A stretch of 64,000 nt of DNA from Harmothoe impar. Lineage: Eukaryota; Annelida; Polychaeta; Phyllodocida; Polynoidae. Of the stretch, positions 12,036 through 24,699 are shown in pieces (within the stretch, counting starts at the first letter, position 1; the number at the start of each line of letters is the position of its first letter). The stretch is taken from contig OX381706.1 in the NCBI GenBank assembly GCA_947462335.1, positions 16,406,784 to 16,470,783 of the forward strand, in the 5' to 3' direction. The notes beneath the pieces were generated by a model. It had not been told where the DNA came from, did not search any database, and saw only the letters and a list, made by a program, of their open reading frames with translations. Both the position numbers and the translations under genes were made by a program.

Positions 12036-15000
12036 TTTTCCCTTGTTGATCCACATAATTATATAGACTCACTTCATAATTTGCAGGCCAACAGCCCCAT
12101 TGCATTTCCTTCTCCATTCTCCACTTCCTGCCTTACTCATTACCATACATCCTGTACGAAAGGCTTATAAACAGCCTATACACCAACACAGTTCCACTAG
12201 CACTGAGAGCATAAAGCTGTTTTTCTTCATGCATAGGGCCCTGATCGGGCTTACGTTGATAAAGTGTTGTGGTTCAAATATATGCTTATATCTGGGTAGC
12301 CAATTAGCCCAATTGTTAGTTGTTGTGGTTTTGGTAAATCGATGGGGTACTCCTCCAGACAGCAGGACCCGAGACTGATCACAGAGATTGGCCTAATGAT
12401 TATGCCCATGCCCTCTTCATACTGCCAGCCTTCTCCCTGACAGGCATGCTCTTTATGTGTCCCCTATATTTGCCCACTCTAGAAAAGTAAAATACTTGAC
12501 AATGGGGACAGAGCCCCTGATATAAAGAATTCAAAGGTTGTCCACGTATAGATGTTTGTCTAGCAACAGGAACTGGGTCCTATAAACAGTGAAATGCTGG
12601 ATGTTGCCTCATGCCTGTAGAGGTGAGTATAGTAAGGGTGCCATTGGATCGACACACAAGTGGGTGTACTGGGAGTAGTATAAATTAACTTGTGTTCAGA
12701 GCAGTCGAAAAAAGGGATAGGTTGAATTCTTTTTATATTGGCAGAAACAATCAGCCAAGTAAAGTATTGCCTATTATTCAGTGGGGTAGAAAAAATATTG
12801 ACCTAAAGGTTGAATTCGTTATTATTGAAAATCGCTCATACAGGTAAGCTTTTTTCGTCCGCATGGTTGATAAAAACACATTCAACTGAAATGTAGACCC
12901 TTTGAAGGGGAGACCAACAATAATGGACCCCTCTTGAGGGGGGCCAAGAAAGTTTCACCTGTTTTTTTGTGTGAAAAAGCCCATGGATAAATATAGCTAA
13001 GAGGGGTCAGCCATGGTACATATTTAACAGTCCGGGGGAACAAAAAAAAAGTGGACCCAGGCTGGCGTGGGCAAGCTAATATAATTCGGGGCCCGTCTTT
13101 TAAATGAGGGAATACGGTAGGTCTTACATTGGAGGATGTATAGCAAGGACTGGTAATGTAGGGCCATCCTGCTCTACCTCAACAAACCATACAACGACAG
13201 ATTTGCCTACTTTTATATATTACTATATTTTTATGTCAAAATCAAACCACCGCCATAGCCGTATACTCTGGATATTGGCGACAGTCAAGGGTGATTTGTA
13301 CTGAGCAAAAACCTCTGGCTGTAGTTTAATTGACCTATAATAGTTTTAACTTGTTTGTATGTGTCATAAATGCAGACTGTGCCTTTCGTTGTTCCGGCAG
13401 GTGTGGTATAATATGGGATTAAGTTCTTCTGCAGGTTTGCTGATGACTTTTCACTCAGCCCAAGTTAAACAGATTGCGTTCCAGTTATCATTCCAGGAGG
13501 AAATGTGAGGGACTGATACATACAATTATTGGTGCTGTTAACAAAAACAGGTGCAACCTGCTGTGAGAGCCTACAGAAGTTAACTATCCTGAAAAATGAT
13601 ATGAAATGTAGAACTGATATGGCCATTGCAATAACACTCAACTGCTAGTAATATTGTGTTTTTATTCTCCATGTCTGGTCCAAATCGGATGTATGATAAA
13701 GACTAGTAACACTATATATATACAAGAAATACAATAGATGAGGTCTCAGGTTACAGGCCTTTGTAATAGAATTTAACAAAAGTGCAGTAAATTTGTGGAT
13801 TAGACATCGTCTCATCATCTTTTAATAAAGTGACATGGTCCGATTTTTTCAATATTTTAAATTCTACCTCAATGTGTTCCAAATGTCAGTACAATATCAT
13901 ATTTGGAGAATAGTGAACAATACAATGTCATCTATGGCCAATAGGAGCCCATTTAGAGGGTCCAACATGGCCGAGGTACAGCATTTTATAGTGTATTGTT
14001 AATGGGTGAATTACAGTGTGCACTCCAAAAGTCTTAGATTAAGCATAAAACTGACAATTGGCTGAATTCTAAGCCGAATTAATGGGGAATAATGTTAATA
14101 AAATAGGTAGGACATGTAGTAAGACCATATTGAACATCTTTGTTCATTTTTAACAAAATTGATTTTTGATATCTAATCATTGGACCATGTCAAAAGTGTA
14201 AAGAAGGTCTCTATTGAGTATTCTGCTCACTCTAGCATTGAAACCCGCTAAGTATAACTGGCACTCTATAGAGAATAATTTCTAACACACCACTTCAGAT
14301 ATAATATACATCAGAATGATACATCAAATGCTGTTCTTCTTAAACTGATGCTTTGAGCAATAGACCATAAGTATCAAGCCTAAGGGAAGCGAGACAGAAA
14401 ATTCTCCTGGAAGTAAACTCGATGCCTATAGACGAAACGCCTCTGTTGTGCTTCTGGTTGGCTTACAGTGGCATTCACCAAAGGCACACATGGGCACCAC
14501 TCCCAGCCCCTCCCAACACCAAAGGAGTATACTATAGTGTCTAGAGGCCTTTATATTGGATGGCATGTATGGTAGACACATCATAAGCCCTCTCTAGCAT
14601 TGTTCTCGTGATTTCTCCCTATCATAAGACAGTGGCGCAAAAGGCGCATTAACAATTTTGCCCCGCCCTGCAACCTCCATAGAACAGAATCTATAAGTTG
14701 CAAGCCTATAATTGTTCTGAAAGTATAACGTGACAATATTTCCCCTATCATATCTTCATTACGTAAGAAGACCTCCACCCCTCACACTCTTAATTGGCCA
14801 ACCCCCTACATCTCTTAGAAAACCACTATTATTTCACGTTACTTCATGTAGAGTATGTACGCCCCTTCAGGGCAGACTTAAGGCAGATTTTAGGGCGAAC
14901 TTCAGGATGGACTTATGGTGCCCCCCATTAGGGTCAGACTTAAGACTTAATAACGGACCATCTATGTTAATGATACCTTAATCAAACTGCTACTTGATGA

Positions 15001-16325
15001 ACCTACATGCAATCAATCTGCAGTTACTAGCATGATTTCATAGTGGCGATTTTCTGGAGGGGGGAGGAGGGGAGGTTTCTCATAGTGGTTTTATTTTTTG
15101 GTTTCACAATGGATCTGAAGAGAAAAAATAACACAGACTTGGTTTAACATTTTGTTGCTTCATTTTCCCTTTTCAGGGAGAGTTTCAAAGGGACTAGTTG
15201 TGGTCTTGCTGAGCAGATCAGATCGTGCTTTTTAACTAAAACACCTTTAAAAAGAGTTCAAGTAAGGCTTAAATTGATAGTAAAAAGGCAATATGAAATG
15301 GCAAGACCCTCCCGCAGAAAGGGTGAGAGCGGCAAATATACATAAATCATGTATGCCTCTGCTACACTGTTATAAAATGGTTTATGGATGCTTGCAAGAA
15401 TTTATACATAGACAATGCTGGGAGTTGCTTAACCATAACTATTGGATATTTCTTGCTATGGACATCTTCTTGGTAAACTATTCGGGGAGATGTTCTGTTC
15501 AAAGATAGACGTGGGATGAGAAGCTGAAATTATTGTATCTCGCATTAAATCTTGTTTTCTATTATGAGCAGTCCTACTCATACCTTTAGATCAAACTATT
15601 CAATTATACCAGGGTAATCCATGGTCTTGGCAGAGGTCCCTCATATACTATAAACAATGGTTATGGGCTTGCCTTTTCTGATAAGGCGATATATTACATC
15701 TAATATAATTCCATCTATTTCTGATGCAATATTAACTCATCTTGTTGACCTCTGCTGCTTCCTTTAAAACAAATCCTTTCCTGACATGTCTGAATATATC
15801 TATAATAATACAAATAAAGAATATTTTAAATATCTGAGGAATTCCAGATGAATTTCATTTTCATATTTAGGGGTATTCACATGCGCTTGTTATTGGGCAT
15901 ACAAGAGCTTCCCTGGCAGGCGAGGTTTTAAAAAAACCAGGCAGATTAAAAGAAATTAGAAAGAGGATGTGTGAACAATACTCAAAAGTATAATTCAAAC
16001 TGTGCCTTCAAAGAAGGTATTCTTAATGGACTAGTTTTATTAGGACAAAGACTTCTTCCAGATAACTGATCTTTGACCCTCTCCCTCAGTTAATTGATGT
16101 GCTTAATGAGCCGTGCACAAGACACCATTAGGTCAAAAATCACAGAAAGTATGCATATGGGGCTATGTGGTGTATCGGGGGGTCCAAAAATAAACCTAGG
16201 AATATTTCAACATTCTTTCTTGTGGATAATGTATAGGCATTGACGGACCTGTTCATGAAGTTTTATATGTTAAATGTTCAAACTGCTGCTATGGCAACGC
16301 CCTGAACCCATATACCCTGGAAACA
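12036..16325. other. long stretch without recognisable genes
   Basis: About 4.3 kb. I looked for coding motifs, tRNA box B words and inverted pairs and found none I would defend. 14,860-14,950 has a loose GCAGACTTA/GGACTTA internal repetition. A short block near 14,470-14,510 resembles 3,730-3,770 but over too little length to claim. Confidence 0.4.
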
Positions 16326-17948
16326 ATGTCTGGGCGAGTGACATTTGGTATATTTCTCCCTGGGGCCAGTCATTTAAGTTCTTATATGTGTTTGGTTCCC
16401 ATTTATATATTTATTCTTGTTGGGGTAGGTCTAAGGATTACGTTTAGAGCGTTCTGGCGCGTTTTAAAGTATATATTCCTTAGCATTGATCATTTTCTAC
16501 AAGAGCATGACATAAATTTCACCCCAATTCTTAGGTCTCTAAACATGCATTGCATGTTATTTTGGCTGAAAGGAGTACAGAGATAGGTAGGCAGTTCCAA
16601 TTATATAGAATACAATCCCCAGGGCATATACTTCAAGGTGGTATATAGCTCTAGTGGGGCAAAAATCTGTGTATACCTATGAATTTCCATAAAAATGGCC
16701 TTGTGATAATGCAAAATGTCACTCGGGCGGACATTTTCCCCATTTAATACCATATATGTTTTTCCCTCTGGTTATTAGACTGTATTAGAAAATAGCTTTC
16801 CATAAACCTATCCCCACTTGCCATACACCAAAATGTAGCCCAGAGTGTACGGATTAGAGTAGTGCATCTTCTGAGACTATCAGTAATGATGGTGTGCAAG
16901 TGAGAGTGATAGATAGGCAATGTACCCTCAGGGGCTGCAGACCTACTCACTGACAAAAGGTCTCACCTTCCGATTTGTAGCTAACTGTACCTTTAACAGC
17001 ATATTTGAGGGTACTTAGCATCAAGATACACTTGTTCTGATACATTAGGGTGATGCGGACACATCACAGCTTTTATAAGAACACTTTAGAAAAGTCTTGC
17101 TCCCAATAGTTCAGAAGAGAGACAATTTCGAAGTATATGTCTTGGTGTTTGTGGGGTACCTAGTATCACTCTCTCTCACATGTCCCTAGGACAAATATTA
17201 TAGACCTTTCCCCTCTGCTATTCCAGAGCACAGAACATATATATAAGATGCAGATTTTTGCATAGCATTATGGACATATTCCTCTGGCTGGGGCTAGGTC
17301 TATCATCTTTGTAGACCTATGATTGCAGTATGGAATCCCATGTAGACTTTTAAGGTCACTCGCCCGGACATATCGCCAGGACATGTTGCAACCTTTGGCT
17401 TACATTGCTGAACATCAATTTATCTAGAAAAGATATCAGGATTCCGTTTCTTGAATAGCATTACAAACATATTCCTCTTTCTAGGGGTAGGTCTGCCATT
17501 TCTGTAGACCTATGATTATAGGGTGAAACGCCATTTAGACTTTTAGGTGTCACTCGCCCGGACATGTCTCGCCCGGACATATCGCCCGGACATATAGACC
17601 TTTAACCCCTCCTGTTACAGACTATGACCAGGAACCAGATATCCTATATAGTGGGTAGTTAGGTATATGTAGAGGGTAGATAACTGTTATAGTTGGCAAG
17701 GTTAAATATAATTATGGGAGACAGGGAGAGGAATGAAGTGATTTGGGTGTCTTGTTGACAAAAATTGCTGTTTTAAAGGAAAACCACTCATAACCCCCTC
17801 AGGAAGAAGATAACAGAGGAAATCCTAATTTTTTTCCGCTATGCATACACTTCCACATAACTCCAAGTTTTAATGACAAAAATGAACCCATATGCATTAT
17901 GGGTAATAGGTGGGGGGATGGAATACTGCTGAAAATTCGCCCGGACAT
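16326..17948. repeat. cluster of CGCCCGGACAT motifs in diverged tandem blocks
   Basis: The word CGCCCGGACAT or a one-base variant occurs eight times: 16,326-16,343 (inverted), 16,717-16,735, 17,361, 17,374, 17,551, 17,568, 17,583 and 17,938. Two occurrences end homologous blocks at about 17,255-17,384 and 17,445-17,580, which share ATAGCATTA, ACATATTCCTCT, GTAGACCTATGATT and TAGACTTTTA in order; 16,640-16,735 may be a third, weaker copy. Such GC-rich words stand out strongly from the AT-rich surroundings. No coding frame runs through them. Function unknown. Confidence 0.65.
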
Positions 17949-18924
17949 TCTATTTTACAAAATTCATATTTCTTGAAAAATATTCAAAAAATGCCCTCAC
18001 TGATACAATTTTTGGTTTAGATTTAAGGTAAGCACTCATAGTTTATGTAAAAAAATACGGAACAGCACACATCTAGTGCCTCGTTTTGAAAATTTGATAA
18101 AATATGTCTTTTTTTTTGTTTAAGGAACAATTTTGGGTCATTTTTGGCCTATTTTAAGCCCCTAAAATCTAAAATATGAATATTTGACTATGAAACCCAT
18201 ATGTAACATCAAGAACTCATCCGTGCCGATTATATAAGACGAAGAAAAATCATGAAAAATGAATATCTTAAGAATACTGGCCTGGGGAAGTGTAAAAATC
18301 CCATATGCACAGTTTCTGTGATTTATGACCATTATGATCCTTATCAATAATTGTTTTGTTTAACAATGAAAGAGGGATTTGAACATCTGTCTTTTGGGAT
18401 TGGCTTTTTAGTATTGATTTCCCTCATGAATCATGAGTTGAGAAAAACTCTAGGAGAAGGCAAAATTGAACATCTGAATGCACCCAATCAGAAAGAGACC
18501 AGCTGCATTATGTACCATCCACTCTACTTTAGCTACTCCCTCGGTAAAGTGTGGATACAAACATCTGTGGGGAGTAGACTCAGACTCTGCTAAGTCATCA
18601 ATCGTTATCAGGGAGCCATAACTAGAACTGTTGGAGTTGGCTTCATAGATACTGAGCTTCCAGCGAATTTGATTATTACTGTAATGATAAGGATGATGGC
18701 TGATTTCATTCTAGTATAATGGTAGATATTTGTCGTATCAGCTGTAGCCTTTGTTGAATGTACAATGGAGGCTAGCCTATACTACAGGTTAACACAACGA
18801 TTTAATACTGCCTCAGAATGGTTGAATGATCTGTGTTACTAATACCAAGTCCGAGCTGAAAGAAAGGAGAAACAATCTGAACAAATACTTCTGCACATAT
18901 ATAATTCTTTTCCAGCTGGGGCCG
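17600..18924. other. unassigned sequence
   Basis: No gene, RNA or structured repeat recognised apart from the last CGCCCGGACAT motif at 17,938. Mostly AT-rich single-copy-looking sequence. Confidence 0.4.
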
Positions 18925-19335
18925 ATTTTTGTCATCCTGTTCATTTCATGCTGCAGAGGAGCACATTCTATGTCATTGCTTAGGTCATCAATGAAAAGAC
19001 CTCTCAGCAGATTTATCTCTGGTGAATGGCTACAGTTGATATGGTCAAGTAAGGTTCTCCTGACTGTGTGAGGATAGGGGCAGTCAGGCACAGTGTGTAC
19101 CTAACCATGCGATGTGGTAGAATGAGAGTAGGGTCAAGTGGGACAAAACAACCAGACCCTGGAGGGAATTGCTTTGCTCAGGGGGCGGGTTAGCAATGGG
19201 TGGATGTTTTGGAGCTGGCAGTTGTTGTTTGTCATCAACTGACCATGAGGAATGCGTTTGGCCCTCCCTCTTCTGCTGCTGCTTCAGAGTAAGTGTCTTA
19301 AAGTATTATCTGCACAGGACCAGATACATATTCTA
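18925..19335 (+). repeat. diverged direct repeat family, copy A
   Basis: Shares an ordered series of words with copy C (23,565-23,985): CATGCTGCA, GAATGGCTACAGTTGA, GGGTCAAGTGGGA, GAGCTGGCAGTTGTTG, CCCTCTTCT and ACAGGACCA. Copy B (about 20,040-20,370) shares the middle part. The copies have many substitutions and small indels, so they are old. They could be remnants of duplicated exons or of a transposon; I cannot tell which. Confidence 0.55.
19252..19288 (+). other. possible signal-peptide first exon ending in GTAAGT
   Basis: From the ATG at 19,252 the frame reads MRLALPLLLLLQ, a textbook signal-peptide start with an Arg followed by a Leu-rich core. Right after it comes CAGAGTAAGT, a good 5' splice-site match. 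A polypyrimidine tract plus AG (CTCTTGTTTTTGTAG) occurs at about 19,690-19,705 as a possible acceptor. Against it: the frame also stays open past the donor to 19,458, copy C at about 23,900 does not keep the reading frame or the GTAAGT, and short Leu-rich frames arise by chance. Low confidence. Confidence 0.2.
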
Positions 19336-20039
19336 GTATTGAACCTATTACAGTCTCCACACCCAGAGCTCCATCATAAAGGAACCCTTTTGGGGAGGGT
19401 AGGAAATAGTACAAAGAGAAGAAGGCATCACATAGAGGTTGTAATTTTGAGGGACTAGTGGACTAGACCAGCCTGGTTGATGCAGAAGGTAAGGTTTTGG
19501 AAAATAGGTGACAATTGGTGTCATATTAGGGTCGTTTGGCTATACTTTTCCTGAAACCATAATACTTATGTGGCTAGATCATGGTTATACTGCCTACTTA
19601 GTCAGTGTTAGTTTAACAAATATCAATAGGTATAATGACTGATAAAAATTGATTTAGTAACCCATGAAGCTCTAATGAAATTCTAATCCCTCTTGTTTTT
19701 GTAGCTGAATTCCCTACTCCCGCAACTGTCTTTGAAGTGAGCACCCTTTGGGAGTATGAGACAACACTGGTAGAGTCCCTGCATTGCCAATTTCCATAGA
19801 TTCGAAAATGTTTGGGATGATGCAAAACTGGCTGCTTTAGAGGGGTGACGTCAGGAAAGAATTTATATATTTTGAGAAAAATGGTAGGGATAGATTACAT
19901 AATTCTATATGTGAACAATGATGAGCAAGACAAATGAGCAATTAAAGGAATACTTTTGCATACACAAATCAATTAATTATTTTTTGTGAGGTTCACCTTT
20001 TGCTTCACGGATGTGCCTCAGCTGAATTGATAACATGGA

Positions 20040-20375
20040 ATAGGGTCAAGCTAACTGTGTGGAAGGTATACAGCAGGCGGAATAACAACAAAGTAGGGGT
20101 AGTCAGGCCGAGTGGGAGACAGTGTGGGTCAAGTGGGTCAACCAAAAAAAACCTCAAATGACATTATTGAGATAGGCAGGGATTCACTTAAGGTTGGTTA
20201 GTAGTGGGTATACTGGTTGGAGTTGGCAGTGGTTGTTGGTTATAGATTGACAAGATCAGTCTAGCGCCTCTTCTTTTCAAACATCATGAAGAGGAGTTTG
20301 AGGAATCATCTGCTGAAGAAATTGTTAAACATATAAAGTCTGTATTGTCTAGAGTTAATATAGGCCCCCTAATGG
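20040..20375 (+). repeat. diverged direct repeat family, copy B
   Basis: Contains GGGTCAAGTGGGTCAA and GGAGTTGGCAGTGGTTG in the same order and similar spacing as copy A, followed by a GCGCCTCTTCTTTT block. It ends just before the TIR element at 20,404. Confidence 0.45.
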
Positions 20376-20403
20376 AATTGTGACGGTTAATAGCTACAGC
20401 ATA

Positions 20404-21689
20404 GGGGAGAGAGGGGCATGTTGAACCACGTCTGAACATTTATTTTTTCCTGACCATATCAAGGTCATGTGAACTTTGATTTTACATCTAGGAGCTACCT
20501 TATATTGTTGCGCTATATGCCAACCTATGGCAAAGCAAGTATTGTCATTTTCTGTATTTCTTTTGATTTTTTGAAAATTAAATCTTTGGGTGGTTCAATG
20601 TGCCCCATGCCCTGGGCAGTTTGACCCACCCACTGAGGCACGTTGAACCGCTCATATTAAATAGTTCAAACAATCAGTTATATGGATAAATTATTGAAAG
20701 TTAAAGTGGAATTATTTGCTATTGATACTTTTGCCTAGGACTGAATGTAAAAAACACTTATCTAATGCACACAAGTCAGTCAATTATAGTTTCAAGAGTA
20801 GTGACTGGGTTGGTGAGTTACAGATTTCCCTTTAGGTAAATATAAACCATCTTAAGAGGATTGCTGTTATTTGCCAGGTCTATATAGATCTTCGATTATA
20901 TTCTTCTATGATGTAACAGGCTGTCCTGCTTCTGAAAAGTGATACATCTAGGAATAAATACACTATGAATATGCTACAAAAGAATCTATAACCACAATCA
21001 GCAAATTGTGTATTTTATCATAACTGTAGAGTAAAATTGTAACTTCTTTGAGTGTGTTTCTCTGTGAGCCCTAATTCTGATGAACTATGGGTTTATAAAT
21101 ACAAGGGCCCACAGGTTAGGTTAGGCTATGGTAGACCCAGAGGTTTAACTTAGTAATGTCTTCTCATCTCTCACCTAGAAGGTGAGGCTGCCCTCTGGTG
21201 AGGAGCAGTGATACCTTATCCATCTATGCACTGCAATGACCAGGTGCATTGTGTTAAATAATGGAACTAGTCCTTCAAGGTAGAGGTTGGGGCACCTTGA
21301 GTATGGTTCAAGTTGCCCCAATTTTTGTGGTTCAATGTACCCCATGCCGAAGATTGTAGATAAGGTAACACACTCAGGAGTAATATCAGGCTCTACTCAA
21401 GCATTGAAATGTATACTTTGACCTGTATAAAGATCTTAGGCCAGCTATGTTTTTCTATGACATGAGAACAAAAGTTCAACAATTGCAAATATCCACTTTC
21501 AAGGGCATAAATCCTTTAATGTTGTCTAGTTTTCCCCCCGGCATTCCAAACCAAACGTGATGCTGCTGCTCTGAACCGTCTATAAAAAGGGGTGATGTGG
21601 TAAGAAAATTGCTGGAAAATTCCCAAAGGAATAGCAAAGAGAGCGAGTGGTTCAATGTGCCCAGGTGGTGAACGTGCCCCTCTCTCTCC
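20404..21689. mobile_element. 1.29-kb non-autonomous TIR element with GGTTCAATGTGCCCC motifs
   Basis: The left end is GGGGAGAGAGGGGCATGTT and the reverse complement of the right end is GGAGAGAGAGGGGCACGTT. Both ends are flanked by TA (20,402-20,403 and 21,690-21,691), a plausible TA target duplication. The word GGTTCAAYGTGCCCC recurs at 20,592, 21,329 and 21,649, with a variant at 21,305 and inverted forms at about 20,419 and 20,638. No transposase open frame is present, so it must depend on a transposase from elsewhere. A TA duplication is typical of Tc1/mariner-type and some other superfamilies; I do not assign one. Confidence 0.75.
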
Positions 21690-21691
21690 TA

Positions 21692-22282
21692 GTTCTTTTA
21701 TTACAAAGCGATTGATATAAAAAATAAATCAGGTTGTCATCATCATATTTATATTTTAATACTATTTTATATAGCTATAACATAACCCTGCAACCATTTA
21801 TCATATATAGATTTCAATTGAAGCTTACATGTACTTCCCCTAGGGAACAATGTGCCGTATGGATGAATAGTTCTGCATTAGTATTATTTGTATGACAAAT
21901 TTGCCTTGCTGTTTATGGAGGGTTGGTATGGAAAAGGGTTTGTTGCCTGCAGGCTTTTGACTGAATGTGCATGGGTTTCAGATAAACATGTTTACAGGTA
22001 TGAATGTGTCTCTGGGTTGTGGCTTAGGCACACAATTCCCTATATGTGCTTTCTATGCCTTACAGAATATGTGTTTGCCTAATCTGAGAAGCAGCCATTC
22101 TACAATGAAACATGATCTCCTGAATGTCTCTGATAAAAATGTTACATTGTGCATTGTTAAGAGAGCCTGCTAGCCCTATGTAGGCGTTGACTCCAGCACA
22201 AATGCCCCAGTCACATTACAACACTTAGTTTAGAGTTGTGACAAGGAAAGGGGTAATAAGCAGCTGCAAATTTCCTCACATA
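21692..22282. other. unassigned sequence before the microsatellite
   Basis: No convincing feature. Two overlapping short open frames around 21,888-22,173 have no recognisable motif. Confidence 0.35.
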
Positions 22283-22387
22283 TGTATATATATATCTATA
22301 TCTATATCTATATCTATATCTATATATATATATCTATATCTATATATCTATCTATATATCTATCTATATATCTATCTATCTATATCC

Positions 22388-22463
<76 letters not shown>

Positions 22464-22478
22464 GTGTGTGTGTGTTTA
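22283..22478. repeat. compound TATC/TA/TG microsatellite
   Basis: A run of TATATC and TATC units grades into pure TA and ends in TGTGTGTGTG. The predicted Ile/Tyr-only and Ser/Ile/Tyr-only translations are products of the microsatellite. Confidence 0.97.
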
Positions 22479-23061
22479 GTGATACATGTTTTTGAGGTTT
22501 GGAAATATCTTATTATTGCCAAATCAACGGTTAAGTACATGTGTTATGTGTCTTGACAATGAATAGGATCGCATGAAATTGAGAATCTTCATTGACCCTT
22601 TTGGTAAGCACATTCTGGATGTCACCAATATCCAATAACATGCGTAGTCAGCTTTAGTTGAACATGATATTCTGACGATCTACAACCTTCCCACTGCAAT
22701 CAGATTTACTCCCATTGGTGTAAGATGTACTGTTTGATCTTTACCCCTCAACACCACATCAATTCCCATATCACTTAAAACATGATCCCCCGTCCAAGTT
22801 GGATAATTGTGTTACGAGGTCATCAAACTGCTCTGCTTGGTTATTACAACCTAGGGTATAAATACTGGATGTGCAATATTCCATGGTTGAACAGCAGACC
22901 CATACATAGACAAAGGTCAATGAGTTCATATCTGGGGGAGGGTTATTCAATGTGTTGACCATGGGGTCATATTCCATGAAGCCAGAGGCCGAGTGGAATG
23001 TGGGCCCATGGTCAGCATGGTCCGACATTTGCCTTTACCAATGATGGTAACTGATGTAATA

Positions 23062-23188
23062 TACATAGCCAGAGGTGTATCAGTCTAGGTCTGTTGACTG
23101 CATTATTTCATTTTTTGGCCACATTCCCATGGCAACTCATGAAGTAACCCAATCAACAGACCTAGACTCATAGACCTCTGGCTATGTA
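23062..23188. mobile_element. 127-bp MITE with ~38-bp TIRs
   Basis: The left arm begins TACATAGCCAGAGG and runs to TCTAGGTCTGTTGA; the right arm is its near-perfect inverse (TCAACAGACCTAGA to CCTCTGGCTATGTA). About 50 bases separate the arms. The outer TA may be a target duplication. It is too short to code. A structure this regular in ordinary DNA is best explained as a miniature inverted-repeat transposable element. Confidence 0.8.
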
Positions 23189-23564
23189 CACAGCCATTAA
23201 CAAGTGGAGCTTTGTGTTTATTATTTTATCTTTTTGAGAAATACCTAGATTATGAAAGGGGGGACTGTTTTGTTTCTTCTCCTCTTTCTCAGTGACAGGC
23301 TGAGATATAGAAAAGAGACATACTCAACGTTAGGGAAACAAGGGGAAGGGTCATGCATGGGCTTGCTTGCAAGCAGTGGGAAAATTACATTTCCCTAATA
23401 CCTTTGTATGGTTTCAAGGGAAAGCATTATTTAATGTACCAATATTGCATTGCCAATCGGTTTGCATACTCTGTGTAAGTAATACCAGCTATGAGCAGGA
23501 AGAAAAAATAAAAGAATACAACAATATTATTGCATACCATCACTTTTCCAGTTTGTTCACTCTT

Positions 23565-23985
23565 TATTGATTCTGCTCATTCTATGCTGCAAAAGGGTGG
23601 TATCCTACGTGAAAGCAAAGGTTTAAGCTGACTTGTCCCTGCTGAATGGTTATGGTTGAGAATCATCTGTACTTGGCGTAAGCTACGCAGGAGCCTTTGC
23701 CAACAGGGGTAGGACTGTGAGGTAATAGGGTTGAGTTGGGGTCAAGTAGGATAAATTAGCAGCGCCCTGAAGGGGAACGTTGTTACACTAAGTTAGGAAT
23801 TAACTTAGGGTGTACATGTTAGCATTGGGTGGATTAGGTTAGCAATGGATTTTTCTTTTATTGAGCTGGCAGTTGTAGCTTGTCAGTGATGTGAGTTGAG
23901 CCGCAGCCCTCTTCTATTGGAGCTCCAGAGTATGAGGGCCTAGGGGCATCAGCTGGACAGGACCACAAACATGGTCCGGCATCAA
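23565..23985 (+). repeat. diverged direct repeat family, copy C
   Basis: Ordered matches to copy A: CTATGCTGCA, GAATGGTTATGGTTGA, GGGGTCAAGTAGGA, CCCTGAAGGGGA, GAGCTGGCAGTTGTAG and GACAGGACCA. It lies about 4.6 kb downstream of copy A, same orientation. Confidence 0.55.
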
Positions 23986-24443
23986 CTTTATTACATAGCT
24001 CATAACCTCGGGATTTGAGTTATGATTTGACTCATTGAAACAGTTATTGTTGATAACATAAAAACTTTAAAAGGACCCTTTCAGTAGGTAACTCCTTTTC
24101 CCATGGGCATTCATTGGGAATGCCACGGGTCATAAAGCCAACCAGCCTGAGGAATATCATCTACATCTTCACAATCACATCCACAAGGCTGACTCTTGTT
24201 ATCTACACACAAATAGAAGTACAAGTAACACTGTCAGCACTAGTATAAACACCTGCTACAACATGGATCTTATTTGTGCTGCATCAAGGTTTGCATTTAA
24301 GCCAATTTAACGTTTAAAGGCTCTTCGTTCAACACCTAGTTTTTACCTGAAATCCACCTGGATCTCTCTCTCAGTACCCGCTGACACTAATGACACTATC
24401 TGACCCATGTTTCCATGAAAACCCACAACAATTATGGAAGAGT

Positions 24444-24695
24444 TCTCTAATGCAAATGATTGATTGCACCCAAAGGAAGTGACACCATATATGTCTTCCT
24501 TTACAGTCCAAAGGGAGGAAGTCCAATTAGTATGATGTATATATATACTGTTATCTAAAGATTTCCTTGACCTTATATTAAAGAAAGTTTAATCTCTAAC
24601 CCAAATAATTGATTGTAACCCCAATGGAAGTGTCACCATATATATATGGCTTCCAAAAGGAGGAAGCCATATTAGTATGGCTCTGGTTCATTTTT
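24444..24695 (+). repeat. two-copy tandem duplication, ~150-bp period
   Basis: Both copies contain CTCTAA, ATTGATTG, GGAAGTGWCACCATATAT, a TTCC-rich block, AGGAGGAAG and ATTAGTATG, starting at about 24,444 and 24,594. Non-coding local duplication. Confidence 0.7.
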
Positions 24696-24699
24696 AATG

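Noticed and set aside
12263..12375. Possible tRNA suggested by GGTTCAAAT and nearby G/C-rich words
   Set aside because: No acceptor stem, A box or anticodon arm could be formed; no other tRNA candidates were found by eye.
3690..14560. Resemblance of 3,730-3,770 to 14,470-14,510 (CTTACAGTGRCATT then ACCACTCCC)
   Set aside because: Only ~45 bases align and flanks do not follow.
22238..22495. Overlapping frames encoding Ile/Ser/Tyr/Leu runs
   Set aside because: Translation of the TATC/TA microsatellite.
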